This document shows positions 25,939 to 35,195 of a stretch of 64,000 nt of DNA, in pieces. Under the pieces are notes generated by a model, which saw only the letters and a program-made list of their open reading frames with translations, was not told where the DNA came from and did no database searches. How positions within the stretch are numbered: the first letter of the stretch is position 1; each line of letters opens with the position of its first letter. The translations under genes were made by a program, and so were the position numbers. Source of the stretch: JAKZRT01 sp965247915 (GTDB taxonomy: Bacteria; Pseudomonadota; Alphaproteobacteria; Rhodobacterales; Rhodobacteraceae). The DNA lies in contig OZ252048.1 in NCBI GenBank assembly GCA_965247915.1, positions 1,612,001 to 1,676,000 of the forward strand, read 5' to 3'.

Positions 25939-27264
25939 ATGACCGTCACCCGTTTTGCCCCGTCGCCAACCGGCTATCTTCATATCGGCAATCTGCGCAC
26001 CGCGCTGTTCAATTTCATGATTGCCCGCAAGACCGGCGGCACTTTCATTCTGCGCATTGACGACACCGACGCCGAGCGGTCGAAAGCGGAATATGTCGAT
26101 GCCATTTGCGCAGACCTCGAATGGCTGGGGCTGACCTGGGACCGGATCGAACGCCAGTCAACCCGCTTTGACCGCTATCACGCGGTGGCCGACAAATTGC
26201 GCGGGAAGGGGCGGTTTTACGAGGCGTTCGAGACCCCGGTCGAGCTGGATCTCAAGCGCAAGAAACTTTTGAACATGGGCCGCCCGCCGGTCTATGACCG
26301 GGCGGCGCTGGAACTGTCAGAGGCCGAAAAAGACGCCCTGCGAACCGAGCGCGGCCCCGGTGTCTGGCGCTTTAAGCTCGACCTGGAACGTGTTGAATGG
26401 GCTGATGGAATTCTTGGAGACCTTTCGATAGATGCGTCCAGTGTGTCCGACCCGGTGCTGATCCGCGGCGACGGTCAGCTACTCTATACGCTGGCTTCGG
26501 TGGTCGACGACACCGATATGGGCGTGACCCATGTGGTGCGCGGGTCGGACCATGTGACCAACACGGCCACGCAAATTCAGATCATTGGCGCGCTCGGCCA
26601 GGCGCTGCCGGAATTTGCCCATCATTCGCTGTTGACCGGTCCCGGCGGCGAGGCTTTGTCAAAACGGCTGGGCACCCTCAGCTTGCGGGATTTCCGGGCC
26701 AAAGGCATTGAGCCGATGGCCATTCTATCGCTGATGGCGCGGCTCGGGTCGTCGCAACCGGTGGAAATTGCAAGCAACATTGACGACCTCGTGGCGGGCT
26801 TCGAGATCAGCACATTTGGCGCCGCCCCCACCAAATTTAACGCCGCAGACCTTGGGCCGCTGACGGCGCGGCATTTGCAGGGGCTGGAGGTGGATGAGGT
26901 GGGGGCCGATTTGCAGGAAATCGGGGTCAGCGCAGACCTGGCGCCGGCCTTTTGGGACGCGATCCGGGGCAACGTCACAACGCGCGCCGACATCGCCAAA
27001 TGGTGGGCGGTGGTGCGCGATGGGGCCGTGCCCGAGATCGCCGACGACGACCGGGACTTTGTCGCCCAGGCGCTGGCGCTGCTGCCGCCCGCGCCATGGG
27101 GCCCCGAGACCTGGAGCGCATGGACGGCCGAGGTGAAAGACAAGACCGGGCGCAAGGGGCGGGCGCTTTTCATGCCGCTGCGGCTGGCGCTGACCGGCGA
27201 GCGCGCCGGGCCCGAGATGGCGGCGCTGATGCCGCTATTGTCGCGGCCCCGGTCACAAAACTAG
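25939..27264 (+). CDS. gltX: Glutamate--tRNA ligase
   Basis: This is a 441-aa class I aminoacyl-tRNA synthetase that loads glutamate on tRNA. The ATP-site HIGH box is PTGYLHIGNLRTA near residue 9, and the KMSKS-equivalent is ALSKRLG near 240. The anticodon-binding C-terminal domain follows. At 441 aa it is shorter than the main bacterial GltX and resembles the second copy (GltX2) common in Rhodobacterales, which may charge tRNA-Gln for transamidation. That assignment is inferred from length. The ATG at 25939 matches the family start MTVTRFAPSPTG. Confidence 0.93.
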   Translation: MTVTRFAPSPTGYLHIGNLRTALFNFMIARKTGGTFILRIDDTDAERSKAEYVDAICADLEWLGLTWDRIERQSTRFDRYHAVADKLRGKGRFYEAFETPVELDLKRKKLLNMGRPPVYDRAALELSEAEKDALRTERGPGVWRFKLDLERVEWADGILGDLSIDASSVSDPVLIRGDGQLLYTLASVVDDTDMGVTHVVRGSDHVTNTATQIQIIGALGQALPEFAHHSLLTGPGGEALSKRLGTLSLRDFRAKGIEPMAILSLMARLGSSQPVEIASNIDDLVAGFEISTFGAAPTKFNAADLGPLTARHLQGLEVDEVGADLQEIGVSADLAPAFWDAIRGNVTTRADIAKWWAVVRDGAVPEIADDDRDFVAQALALLPPAPWGPETWSAWTAEVKDKTGRKGRALFMPLRLALTGERAGPEMAALMPLLSRPRSQN

Positions 27265-27268
27265 CGCG

Positions 27269-28663
27269 ATGGCCCAGCAAGCGACATTTCTGGAAGGCAG
27301 CCTGTTTCGCCACATCACGGTGATGTCCACCACCGCTGCGCTTGGCATCATGGCGATCTTTCTGGTCGATTTCGTCGACATGGTCTTCATCTCGATGCTG
27401 GGCAAGGCCGAACTTGCGGCGGCCGTCGGCTATTCCGGCGCAATCCTGTTTTTCACCGCCTCGGTCGGGATCGGCATGGGCATCGCCGCCGGGGCGATGG
27501 TGGCCAAAGCGATCGGGGCCGGTGACGAGGCTGAGGCTGGCCGGCGCGCGGCCTCGGCGTTGATTTATTCGGTTTTTTTTTAGGCAGTCATCGCGCTTGT
27601 CGTTTGGCTGAACCTCCGGCCTCTGGCGGCGCTGGTCGGGGCCACGGGTGCCACGCTGGACCTGTCGGTCGGCTATATGGCGATCATCATTCCCAGCCTG
27701 CCCATGCTGGTGATCGGTATCGTCGGCTCGGCGATTTTGCGCGCCCATGGGGCCGCAAGAAAGGCGATGATGGTGACCATTGCGGGCGGGGTTGTGAATG
27801 CCATTCTGGACCCGATCCTGATTTTCGGGCTTGATCTGCAACTGACCGGCGCTGCCTTAGCGTCGGTCGCCGCGCGTGTGGCTATCGGTACGGCTGCGAT
27901 TTATTTTATCCAGCGCGATCACGGCGGTCTTTCGCGCCCTACCGTGCCGGAATTGAGCACCGATCTGCGGCCGTTGCTTGCCATCGCGGTCCCGGCCACG
28001 CTGACCCAACTGGCCACGCCCTTCGGGCAGGCCTATGTCACCCGGTCGATGGCCGAGTTTGGCGAGGCGGCGGTGGCCGGGATGGCGATCGTGGGGCGGC
28101 TGACCCCGGTGGCATTTGCGGTGATATTTGCACTGTCGGGCGCGATCGGGCCGATCATTGGCCAGAACTTCGGGGCCGGCAAGACCGACCGCGTGGCGCG
28201 CGCTTATCGTGAAGGCCTGATCTTCACCGCTATCGTCACGCTTGGGGTGGCGATCATCCTGTTTGGGCTCAGGGCCCCGATTGCGGACCTTTTCGAGGCC
28301 GAGGGCGTGGCCCGCGATCTGGTTTATCTCTTTTGCGGCCCGCTGGCGCTGCTCTACTTCTTCAACGGCGCGATATTCGTGGCCAATGCGGGCTTCAACA
28401 ACCTTGGCCATCCGTTTTATTCGACGGGGGTCAACTGGGGCCGCAACACCGCTGGCACGATCCCGTTTGTGGCGCTTGGGGCGCTTTGGTACGGGGCCGA
28501 GGGCGTGTTGATCGGACAGGCGTTTGGCGGTGTGATATTCGGGCTCTTTGCGATGTGGCTGGGCGCGCGCGTTGTGCGAAATCCGATCCTGGGGGCCAAG
28601 CCCGCCCACCAGCACGGAGCGTTTCACGTGCGGCTATTTCAGATCATGCACATCCGCCGATAA
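27269..28663 (+). pseudogene. MATE-family efflux transporter with in-frame amber stop
   Basis: The intact frame would encode about 464 residues with twelve membrane helices of the MATE family, which exports drugs and cationic metabolites using Na+ or H+. Recognisable parts are AIFLVDFVDMVFISMLG near residue 29, VGIVGSAILRAHGAARKAM near residue 150 and FALSGAIGPIIGQNFGAGK near 290. A TAG at 27581-27583 follows a run of T (...LIYSVFF, then AVIALVVWLNL). A Gln or Trp codon would restore it. Downstream the frame is clean. Only about 104 residues would be made, so the transporter is probably lost. The 3' end overlaps the convergent ChaC-like gene by 30 bases. Confidence 0.83.
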
Positions 28664-29200
28664 GGCGCGCAGGGCCGCATCGACGAACGCCGTCAGGGCG
28701 CGGTCCTGCGCTTGGTGGCGCGGGTACCTCGGCGCGGCCCGGTCGTTCAGGATCGGTGTCTCCCAGCCTTTGGTTGTCTGGAAAAACCGGGTCGCACCCC
28801 CGCGCCCGTATTCGGCCATGAAGCCTTGGGCGACCACGTCGATGTAGCTGAGCAGGATCGGTTGATCGGGGTTCGGGGGATTGGCGTTTTCGACTGCGTA
28901 AACATGCACCTGCGGGCGCGGGACAAGCCCATGATCTATGTCGGCCTCGTCAACCGGGTGGCGGCTGTAAGCCCGTTCCCGGACATCAAGATCGGCCCAG
29001 CCCTGATCCGGCACCGCCGCAATCACGCCGTCGATGACACCATCTGGGTCGGGAACCGCGGTGAGATAGGCCACCGGGCGCAGCGGGCTGGGCTGCCAGA
29101 GCCGCCGCCAGCCACGAATGCGCGCCGGCGCGAGCCGCTCAAAATCATGCGTGCGCCGGTTCACCAGGCTGCCATATCCGAAAAAGAACCGGTCTTTCAT
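28634..29200 (-). CDS. Gamma-glutamylcyclotransferase-like (ChaC/GGCT fold) protein
   Basis: This 188-aa protein has the family entry motif FFFGYGSLVNRRT near residue 5, which forms the substrate loop (YGSL). GVIAAVPDQGWADLDVRERAY near 60 carries the segment with the catalytic acidic residue. Family enzymes cyclise gamma-glutamyl peptides, including glutathione, to 5-oxoproline. This fits the pxpBCA operon in the same window, which would recycle that product, though the link is inferential. The ATG at 29200 starts the conserved motif within five residues. Confidence 0.8.
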   Translation of the reverse strand: MKDRFFFGYGSLVNRRTHDFERLAPARIRGWRRLWQPSPLRPVAYLTAVPDPDGVIDGVIAAVPDQGWADLDVRERAYSRHPVDEADIDHGLVPRPQVHVYAVENANPPNPDQPILLSYIDVVAQGFMAEYGRGGATRFFQTTKGWETPILNDRAAPRYPRHQAQDRALTAFVDAALRALSADVHDLK

Positions 29201-29266
29201 GGCCCCCGATCCCGCAAAAGCCCGCGCTTGACAAGACCCAACGGTTCGCGAAAATCAGCGCGCAAT

Positions 29267-29342
<76 letters not shown>

Positions 29343-29346
29343 ATTG

Positions 29347-31881
29347 CTAATCGCGCGCCCGCAGCACCTGGGCAGGCCGCGCCGCCAGGGGACGCCAGGC
29401 GAAAGCAAGACCGGCCAGCATCGTGGCCACGATGCCGCCCGCGACGATGGTCAGGGCCGAACCCCAGGCGACGGAAAACTCCGCATCCATCACATAGACC
29501 ATGACCGCCCAGCCAGCGGTTATGCCGGCCACCAGCGCCACGCCGCCCGCCGCCGCCCCCAGAATGGCGGCGCGCAGGGCGAAACTGAGAAAAATCTGAC
29601 GCCGCTCGGCACCAAGCGTCTTGAGCACCGCCGCCTCGTAGACCCGCGCCCGTTCGCCCGCCGCCGCCGCCCCGATCAGCACGATGAACCCGGTCAAAAG
29701 CGTGGCCCCGGCCCCATAGGTCGTCGCCGCAGCGATGCCGTTCAGCACCCGGGTTACATTCTCGATGGCGTCGCGGACGCGGATCGCGGTGATGTTGGGA
29801 TAGGCCCCGGCAAGATCGCGCAATATCGCCGCTTCGGCCCGTTCTTCCGCATAGACCGTGGCGATGTGGCTGTGCGGCGCGGCGGCCACGGCGGCCGGGT
29901 TCATCGACAGCACAAATCCGATGCCGGCGCTGGAAAAATCGACCTCGCGAAAACTGGTGATGGTGCCGGTCACGTCGCGGCCAAGAATGTTGATGGTCAG
30001 ACGGTCGCCAAGCGAAAGGCCCATCTCGGCGGCCTCGTGGGCGGAAAAGCTGATCTGGGGCGGGCCGGAGTAATCTTCCGCCCACCATTTGCCTGCGGTG
30101 ATCGCGGTATTCGCGGGCGGCGCAGCGGCATAGGTGATGCCCCGGTCGCCCTGCACGACCCAGTGATTGCCCGAGGCCTTGCGCGCGTACTGGCCGTTGA
30201 TCCGAGTGATGACGCCCCGCAGCATCGGGGCGGTCTCGACCCGGCTTACATCGGGATCACCGTCAAGGCGCGCCCGAAAACCGGGCAATTGGTCGGTCTG
30301 GATATCGACGAAGAAATACGACGGTGCCACGGTGGGCAGATCGCCCTCGATGGCGGTCAGAAGATTGCGGTCGATCTCGCCCACGGCGGCCAGCACCGAG
30401 AGGCCCAGACCCAGGGACAGGACCACCGAAGCGGCTTCCTCGCCCGGTCCCGCAACTGCACTAAATGCCAGCCGAATGGCGGTGCGCCCGCGCAGGGCGC
30501 GCGCCTGCGCCGCGCGGCGCGAAAGCCAGCGCACCGCGAGGGCCGCCAGCACCAGTACCGCTAGCGCCGCGACAATCGCCGCCGCCGTCCAGAGCGCCAG
30601 TTCGGGAATGCCGCTGAGGGTCGCGGCCAGTCCCACAAGTGCTGTCAAAAGCCCCGCGCTGATCGCCAGATAGCGCCGGCGCGGCCACCCGCGCACCCGC
30701 GCGAAAGCGTCGCGGAACAGTGCTGCGGCGCGCACCTCTTCGGTCTTGGCCACCGGCCAGAGCGCGAAAAGAAACGCCACCAGACCCCCGTAAATCGCCG
30801 CTTCGATCAGGGGGCGGGGGTGCAGGGCAATCTCGACTGGCACCGGCAGACGCGCCGCGATCATTGGACCGGCGACCAGCGGCAGCGCAGCACCGATGGC
30901 CAGACCAATGGCCAGGCTGAGCACGGTCAGAACCGCGATCTGGATCAGGTAGATGGCGATGATCAGACCCCGGCTGGCGCCCAGGGTCTTGAGCGTGGCG
31001 ATGGTGGTGATCTTGCCGGCCAGATAGGCGCGCACCGCCGCCGACACGCCGACCCCGCCAACCGCAAGGCCAGCGAGGCCGACCAGCACCAGAAACGATC
31101 CGATCCGGTCCACGAACTCCTGCACGCCGGGGGCGCCGCGGCGGCTGTCGCGCCAGCGGGCGCCGGCGTCGCGGAAGCGGTCAATCGCCTCGACCTTCAG
31201 GCCTTCCAGGTTGGTCTCGCCGGGCAGGCTCATCCGGTATTTGGTTTCAAAGAGGGTGCCGGGGGCCAAAAGCGCCGACCCTTCAAGGTCGCGGGTCCGC
31301 ACGATGGTGCGCGGGCCAAGCGCAAAACCGGCGCTGGCGTTGTCGGGCTCGAAGGTCAGAAGCGCCATCAGGCGGAAATCCTTGGTGCCGAGCCGGATCA
31401 CATCGCCGACGGCAAGTCGAAGCCGGTCGACCAGCACCCGCTGCATGACCACACCGGGCAGTCCGCCGTCGCCGTCAAGCGCCCGGGCCAGCGGTATGTC
31501 GGGCGCCAGTTGCACCTGACCCTTCAGGGGATAGAGGTCATCGACCGCCTTGATCTGGGTCAGCCCGCGGCGGTCACCACCCAGATCGGGCACCACCGCC
31601 ATCGAGCGGAAATCCACGACCTCGGACACCGACCGGGCGACGCTGTTCATCCAGGCGCGCTCAGCCGCATTGGCATAGCGATAGGTGAACTCAAGCTCGG
31701 CGTCGCCGCCCAGAAGCACCGCGCCTTCTCGCGCCAGCCCGCCCTCGATCGACGATTTTACCGATCCGACCGTGGCGATGGCGGCGACGCCAAGCGCAAG
31801 GCAGGCGACAAAGACCCGAAACGCCCCCAGCCCGCCGCGCAATTCGCGGCGCGCCAGACGGGCGGCCAGGCCAAGGCTCAC
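29347..31881 (-). CDS. FtsX-like ABC transporter permease (YbbP-type)
   Basis: This is an 844-aa inner-membrane protein with an N-terminal helix (about residues 20-42), a large periplasmic region, and two FtsX-like four-helix blocks (about 255-400 and 715-835). It carries SGIPELALWTAAAIVAALAV as an extra central helix pair. The architecture matches YbbP. It overlaps the ATPase gene by four bases, and that gene is divergent from a TesA-like esterase, the same three-gene neighbourhood as ybbP-ybbA-tesA in Escherichia coli. The role is presumed export or membrane-lipid related; no substrate is proven. Confidence 0.9.
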   Translation of the reverse strand: MSLGLAARLARRELRGGLGAFRVFVACLALGVAAIATVGSVKSSIEGGLAREGAVLLGGDAELEFTYRYANAAERAWMNSVARSVSEVVDFRSMAVVPDLGGDRRGLTQIKAVDDLYPLKGQVQLAPDIPLARALDGDGGLPGVVMQRVLVDRLRLAVGDVIRLGTKDFRLMALLTFEPDNASAGFALGPRTIVRTRDLEGSALLAPGTLFETKYRMSLPGETNLEGLKVEAIDRFRDAGARWRDSRRGAPGVQEFVDRIGSFLVLVGLAGLAVGGVGVSAAVRAYLAGKITTIATLKTLGASRGLIIAIYLIQIAVLTVLSLAIGLAIGAALPLVAGPMIAARLPVPVEIALHPRPLIEAAIYGGLVAFLFALWPVAKTEEVRAAALFRDAFARVRGWPRRRYLAISAGLLTALVGLAATLSGIPELALWTAAAIVAALAVLVLAALAVRWLSRRAAQARALRGRTAIRLAFSAVAGPGEEAASVVLSLGLGLSVLAAVGEIDRNLLTAIEGDLPTVAPSYFFVDIQTDQLPGFRARLDGDPDVSRVETAPMLRGVITRINGQYARKASGNHWVVQGDRGITYAAAPPANTAITAGKWWAEDYSGPPQISFSAHEAAEMGLSLGDRLTINILGRDVTGTITSFREVDFSSAGIGFVLSMNPAAVAAAPHSHIATVYAEERAEAAILRDLAGAYPNITAIRVRDAIENVTRVLNGIAAATTYGAGATLLTGFIVLIGAAAAGERARVYEAAVLKTLGAERRQIFLSFALRAAILGAAAGGVALVAGITAGWAVMVYVMDAEFSVAWGSALTIVAGGIVATMLAGLAFAWRPLAARPAQVLRARD

Positions 31882-32573
31882 TGGGCGGCCTGGGCGGCGG
31901 CCGGCGGGTCGATCCGGCCGTCGGCAAGCTGTACGATCCGGTCACAGCGCGCCGCCAGGTCAGGTGCATGGGTCACCAGAACCAGGGTTGAACCATGCCG
32001 GTCGCGCAGGTCGAAAAGCAGATCCATGATCGCGGAACCATTGGCGGCGTCGAGGTTGCCGGTGGGCTCGTCGGCCAGCAATATTGCCGGTCGCGGCGCG
32101 GCGGCGCGCGCCAGCGCGACACGCTGTTGCTCGCCACCTGACAACTGCGTTGGATAATGATGGATACGGTCCGTCAGCCCCATTTTGCCGAGTTCGGCCT
32201 CGGCCCGGTCGAAAGCGTCGCGGTGACCTGCAAGCTCCAGCGGGGTTGCAACGTTTTCAAGCGCGGTCATTGTTGGGATAAGGTGGAAAGATTGAAACAC
32301 AACGCCCATATGATCGCGGCGCAAGCGGGCCAGCGCGTCTTCGTTCATCGCGGTCAGATCGTGCCCCAAAGCCCGGACCGATCCGGCGGTGGCGCGTTCA
32401 AGCCCGCCGATCAGCATAAGGAGGGTTGATTTGCCCGATCCTGACGGTCCCACTAACCCGAGCGTTTCGCCGCGTCCGACATCGAGCGTGATGCCGCGCA
32501 AGACCTCGACCGCGCCGGCGTTGCCGTCGAGCGTCAGTTTTGCTTCGCGCAGTGAAATTATCGGCTCGGTCAT
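31878..32573 (-). CDS. ABC transporter ATP-binding protein (YbbA/LolD-like)
   Basis: This is a 231-aa ATPase of the MacB/LolD class. It has Walker A GPSGSGKST near residue 41, Q-loop VFQSFHLIP, signature LSGGEQQR, Walker B ILLADEPTGNLD and the H-loop VTHAPD. The ATG at 32573 matches the start of the fold; the longer in-frame extension upstream overlaps the divergent esterase. It partners with the FtsX-like permease encoded directly downstream. Confidence 0.92.
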   Translation of the reverse strand: MTEPIISLREAKLTLDGNAGAVEVLRGITLDVGRGETLGLVGPSGSGKSTLLMLIGGLERATAGSVRALGHDLTAMNEDALARLRRDHMGVVFQSFHLIPTMTALENVATPLELAGHRDAFDRAEAELGKMGLTDRIHHYPTQLSGGEQQRVALARAAAPRPAILLADEPTGNLDAANGSAIMDLLFDLRDRHGSTLVLVTHAPDLAARCDRIVQLADGRIDPPAAAQAAQ

Positions 32574-32637
32574 ATTCGGTTTCGCCAAATGGGCCCTGTC
32601 ACTGGGATATGGGGCACTTGGGGCCTTGCGCAACCGA

Positions 32638-33270
32638 ATGTCGGGCATTGGCCTGGTTATTTTGGTGTCGCTGGCGGCCGGGCAGGGCCATGCCGAGCCG
32701 CTGCGGATCACCATGCTGGGCGACAGCCTGACCGCGGGCTACGGGCTTGGCCCCGGTCAGGGACTGGTGCCGCAGTTACAGGTCTGGCTGAACGCGCGCG
32801 ATGCCGGGGTCGAGCTGATCAACGCGGGCGTGTCGGGGGATACAACCGCAGGCGGGTTGGCGCGGCTTAATTGGACGCTTGCCGATGTGCCGGCGGCGTT
32901 GATCGTCGAGCTTGGCGCCAATGACATGCTGCGCGGCATTGATCCGTCAGAGGTACGCACCAACATAGCGCTGATTCTGCAACGGGCGGTACAGAAAGGA
33001 CTGCCGGTTCTGTTGATTGGCTTTCAGGCACCGGCCAACTTCGGCCCCCAGTACAAAGCAGAATTTGATCGAATTTATCCTGAGTTATCAGAGGAATACG
33101 AGACGCTCTTGATGCCATCATTTTTTGCGGCGCTGGCCGAGTCGGGCGCGACAAATGCGGCCGTTCGTTTTCTTCAGGCGGACGGGTTGCACCCAAATCC
33201 GGAAGGCGTCGAACGACTGGTCTCGGCCCTTGGTCCGCTGGTTCTGAAGCTGGCGATTACGGCACGGTAA
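32638..33270 (+). CDS. tesA: TesA-like SGNH esterase/thioesterase
   Basis: This is a 210-aa exported SGNH hydrolase. A signal peptide (SGIGLVILVSLAAGQGHA) leads to the mature enzyme. The blocks are GDSLTAGYGL (nucleophile Ser), the block II Gly in NAGVSGDTT, GANDML (block III Asn) and DGLHPN (catalytic Asp-His). TesA hydrolyses acyl esters and thioesters in the periplasm. The start could be ATG 32638 or a TTG four codons upstream. The divergent ybbAP-like genes match the enterobacterial arrangement. Confidence 0.9.
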   Translation: MSGIGLVILVSLAAGQGHAEPLRITMLGDSLTAGYGLGPGQGLVPQLQVWLNARDAGVELINAGVSGDTTAGGLARLNWTLADVPAALIVELGANDMLRGIDPSEVRTNIALILQRAVQKGLPVLLIGFQAPANFGPQYKAEFDRIYPELSEEYETLLMPSFFAALAESGATNAAVRFLQADGLHPNPEGVERLVSALGPLVLKLAITAR

Positions 33271-33302
33271 GATAGTGCGAGGTTTTGGCGGGCTTGGGCG
33301 AT

Positions 33303-33449
33303 CTAGCCGCCGTTGTGCGTATCGACCAGCCAGCCGCCGGGGCCAGCAACCGCATCAGGCAACACCCAGATCATTCCGTGGCGAACGAGGAAAAGCGTCA
33401 GAAAGCTCAACGCAAGTTTGTCTGCGGAAAGAATTTCGACCAGATCCAT
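33303..33449 (-). CDS. Small membrane protein, 48 aa
   Basis: The ATG at 33449 has GAGGAG at the ideal distance upstream. The product begins MDLVEILSADKLALSFLTLF and has one hydrophobic helix (LALSFLTLFLVRHGMIWVL) followed by PDAVAGPGGWLVDTHNGG. I do not recognise a named family, but the clean ribosome site and single helix support a real gene. It is convergent with tesA, with stops 33 bases apart. Confidence 0.6.
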   Translation of the reverse strand: MDLVEILSADKLALSFLTLFLVRHGMIWVLPDAVAGPGGWLVDTHNGG

Positions 33450-33744
33450 GTCACGGCTCCTCGCGTTGCGGTTGAAGTCTTGCCGGGAAGTGGGGCGAAA
33501 ACGTGGCGAATTTTCAGTAATTTTGGTCCATCGCGTGTGACAGTGAAAACAGAGTGTTTTCGTTTTGCGCACAATCGGCTCTGATTTTCGATCCCAGAAC
33601 GCAAGGTGCCGCCGAGCTTGCCCGGCTGAGCTTAAATTCCAGGCGGGCGTTCGGGGCCTTTTGTTTATTGCGTCCGATCCACATCGTCGCGCCAGCGCAA
33701 AATCCGCTTGCCCCGCCCGGCGGCGCCAGAAATAGTTGGGCGCG
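33450..33744. other. Intergenic region upstream of modA
   Basis: About 295 bases carry no gene that I can support. A short dyad GAAAACA-gag-TGTTTTC lies at 33545-33561 and could be an operator for the flanking divergent genes. I see no convincing ModE-type palindrome or molybdenum-cofactor riboswitch. Confidence 0.35.
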
Positions 33745-34491
33745 ATGAGGGCCTTGCTGAAATATCTTCTGTTCGTAGTCACGCTCGCGGTGTGCGCGCA
33801 ACCTGGGCGGGCGGATGGAGTGATTGTGTTCGCGGCATCCAGCCTGACAAACGCGCTGGACGCGGCGAACGCCGCTTATGCGGGGCCGCAACCGCGCGTG
33901 GCCTATGCCGCAAGCTCGGTGCTGGCGCGACAGATCGCGCAGCGCGCACCGGCCGAGATCATCATTTCAGCGAACCCCGACTGGATGGATTATCTAGAGG
34001 GCGACGGCGCAATCGACGCAGCGTCGCGTGTCGATCTTGTCACCAACCGGCTGGTGGTCATCGCGGGTGCAGACGACGCCGAGGTTATGGACGGTCTGGG
34101 CGCCTTGCCCGAGCGCCTTGGGTCGGGACGGCTGGCGCTGGCGCTGACCGAGGCGGTTCCGGCGGGCATCTACGCCCGGGCGGCGCTAACCTCGGCAGGA
34201 ATTTGGCCCGAGATCATGGGAAAAACCGCGCAAACCGACAACGTGCGCGCGGCACTGCAGTTGGTGGCGCGTGGCGAGGCCCCGCTTGGTATCGTTTATG
34301 CCACGGATGTCGCGGCCAGCGACCGCGTCGCGGTCATCGCCGAGATTGACACGGCGTTGCACGCGCCGATCGTGTACACTGCGGCACTGACCAGCTGGGC
34401 GACACCACAAGGACGGACCTATTTCGACTATCTTGTCTCGCTCCAAGCCGCCCGGATTTTTCGCGAACATGGTTTCGGGGTGAGCCGATGA
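33745..34491 (+). CDS. modA: Molybdate ABC transporter substrate-binding protein
   Basis: This is a 248-aa periplasmic protein with a signal peptide (LLKYLLFVVTLAVCAQPGRA). The ligand motif FAASSLTNAL near residue 34 and YAASSVLARQI near residue 57 supply the Ser residues that hold molybdate or tungstate. Further motifs are AEIIISANPDWMDYL and ALTEAVPAGIYARAAL. The ATG at 33745 suits the signal peptide; the ribosome site is weak. The modB start overlaps its stop (ATGA). Molybdate supports enzymes such as formate, nitrate or xanthine oxidoreductases, none encoded here. Confidence 0.93.
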   Translation: MRALLKYLLFVVTLAVCAQPGRADGVIVFAASSLTNALDAANAAYAGPQPRVAYAASSVLARQIAQRAPAEIIISANPDWMDYLEGDGAIDAASRVDLVTNRLVVIAGADDAEVMDGLGALPERLGSGRLALALTEAVPAGIYARAALTSAGIWPEIMGKTAQTDNVRAALQLVARGEAPLGIVYATDVAASDRVAVIAEIDTALHAPIVYTAALTSWATPQGRTYFDYLVSLQAARIFREHGFGVSR

Positions 34492-35195
34492 ACGGCGGTT
34501 GGCTTGGACTTGGTCCGGCAGAATGGGAAGCGGTGCGCCTGTCGCTGAAGGTCTCGCTGGTGGCGACGCTGGTCAGCTTGCCGTTCGGGGTCTGGATCGC
34601 CTTTCTGCTGGCCCGGCGCGACTTTTGGGGGCGTCAGGTGCTCAACGGCCTGGTGCATCTGCCGCTGATCCTGCCGCCGGTGGTCACCGGCTATGTCCTG
34701 CTGCTGGCTTTCGGGCGTCAGGGGTCCATCGGCCGGTTGCTTGACGCCTGGTTCGGCGTCACCCTTGCCTTCAGTTGGACCGGGGCCGCCCTGGCGGCGG
34801 CGGTCATGGCGTTTCCCCTTATGGTGCGCGCGATCCGGCTGGCGATCGAGGCGGTCGATCCGGGGCTTGAAGAGGCCGCCGCGACGCTTGGCGCGCGGCC
34901 GGTCGCGGTGTTTCTGACAATCACGCTGCCGCTCAGCGTACCGGGGGTTCTGGCCGGTGCGATCCTGGCTTTTGCCAAGGCATTGGGAGAATTTGGGGCA
35001 ACGATCACGTTTGTTTCAAACATTCCGGGCGAAACCCGCACCATCCCGTCCGCGATCTACACGTTCCTGCAGGTGCCGGGCGGCGAGAATGCGGCGCTCA
35101 GGCTGGTGATCCTGTCTGTGGCCCTCGCCATGGCAGCGCTGGCAGCGTCCGAGGTTCTGGCCCGGCGCGTGCAGCGCAAGTTGCGTGGGCGATGA
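34488..35195 (+). CDS. modB: Molybdate ABC transporter permease
   Basis: This is a 235-aa membrane protein with five or six helices of the binding-protein-dependent transport family. The conserved cytoplasmic loop for ATPase docking is EEAAATLGARPVAVFLTITL near residue 124. The sequence LILPPVVTGYVLLLAFGRQG near 63 is typical of ModB. It overlaps modA and modC by four bases at each side, completing a compact modABC operon. Confidence 0.95.
   Translation: MNGGWLGLGPAEWEAVRLSLKVSLVATLVSLPFGVWIAFLLARRDFWGRQVLNGLVHLPLILPPVVTGYVLLLAFGRQGSIGRLLDAWFGVTLAFSWTGAALAAAVMAFPLMVRAIRLAIEAVDPGLEEAAATLGARPVAVFLTITLPLSVPGVLAGAILAFAKALGEFGATITFVSNIPGETRTIPSAIYTFLQVPGGENAALRLVILSVALAMAALAASEVLARRVQRKLRGR

Noticed and set aside
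4744..28663. Reassigned or suppressed TAG codons explaining the in-frame stops
   Set aside because: TAG is the normal terminal stop of several intact genes here (gltX at 27264, nusB at 61000, the MttB-like gene, ccmH), and one interruption is TAA and others are frameshifts.
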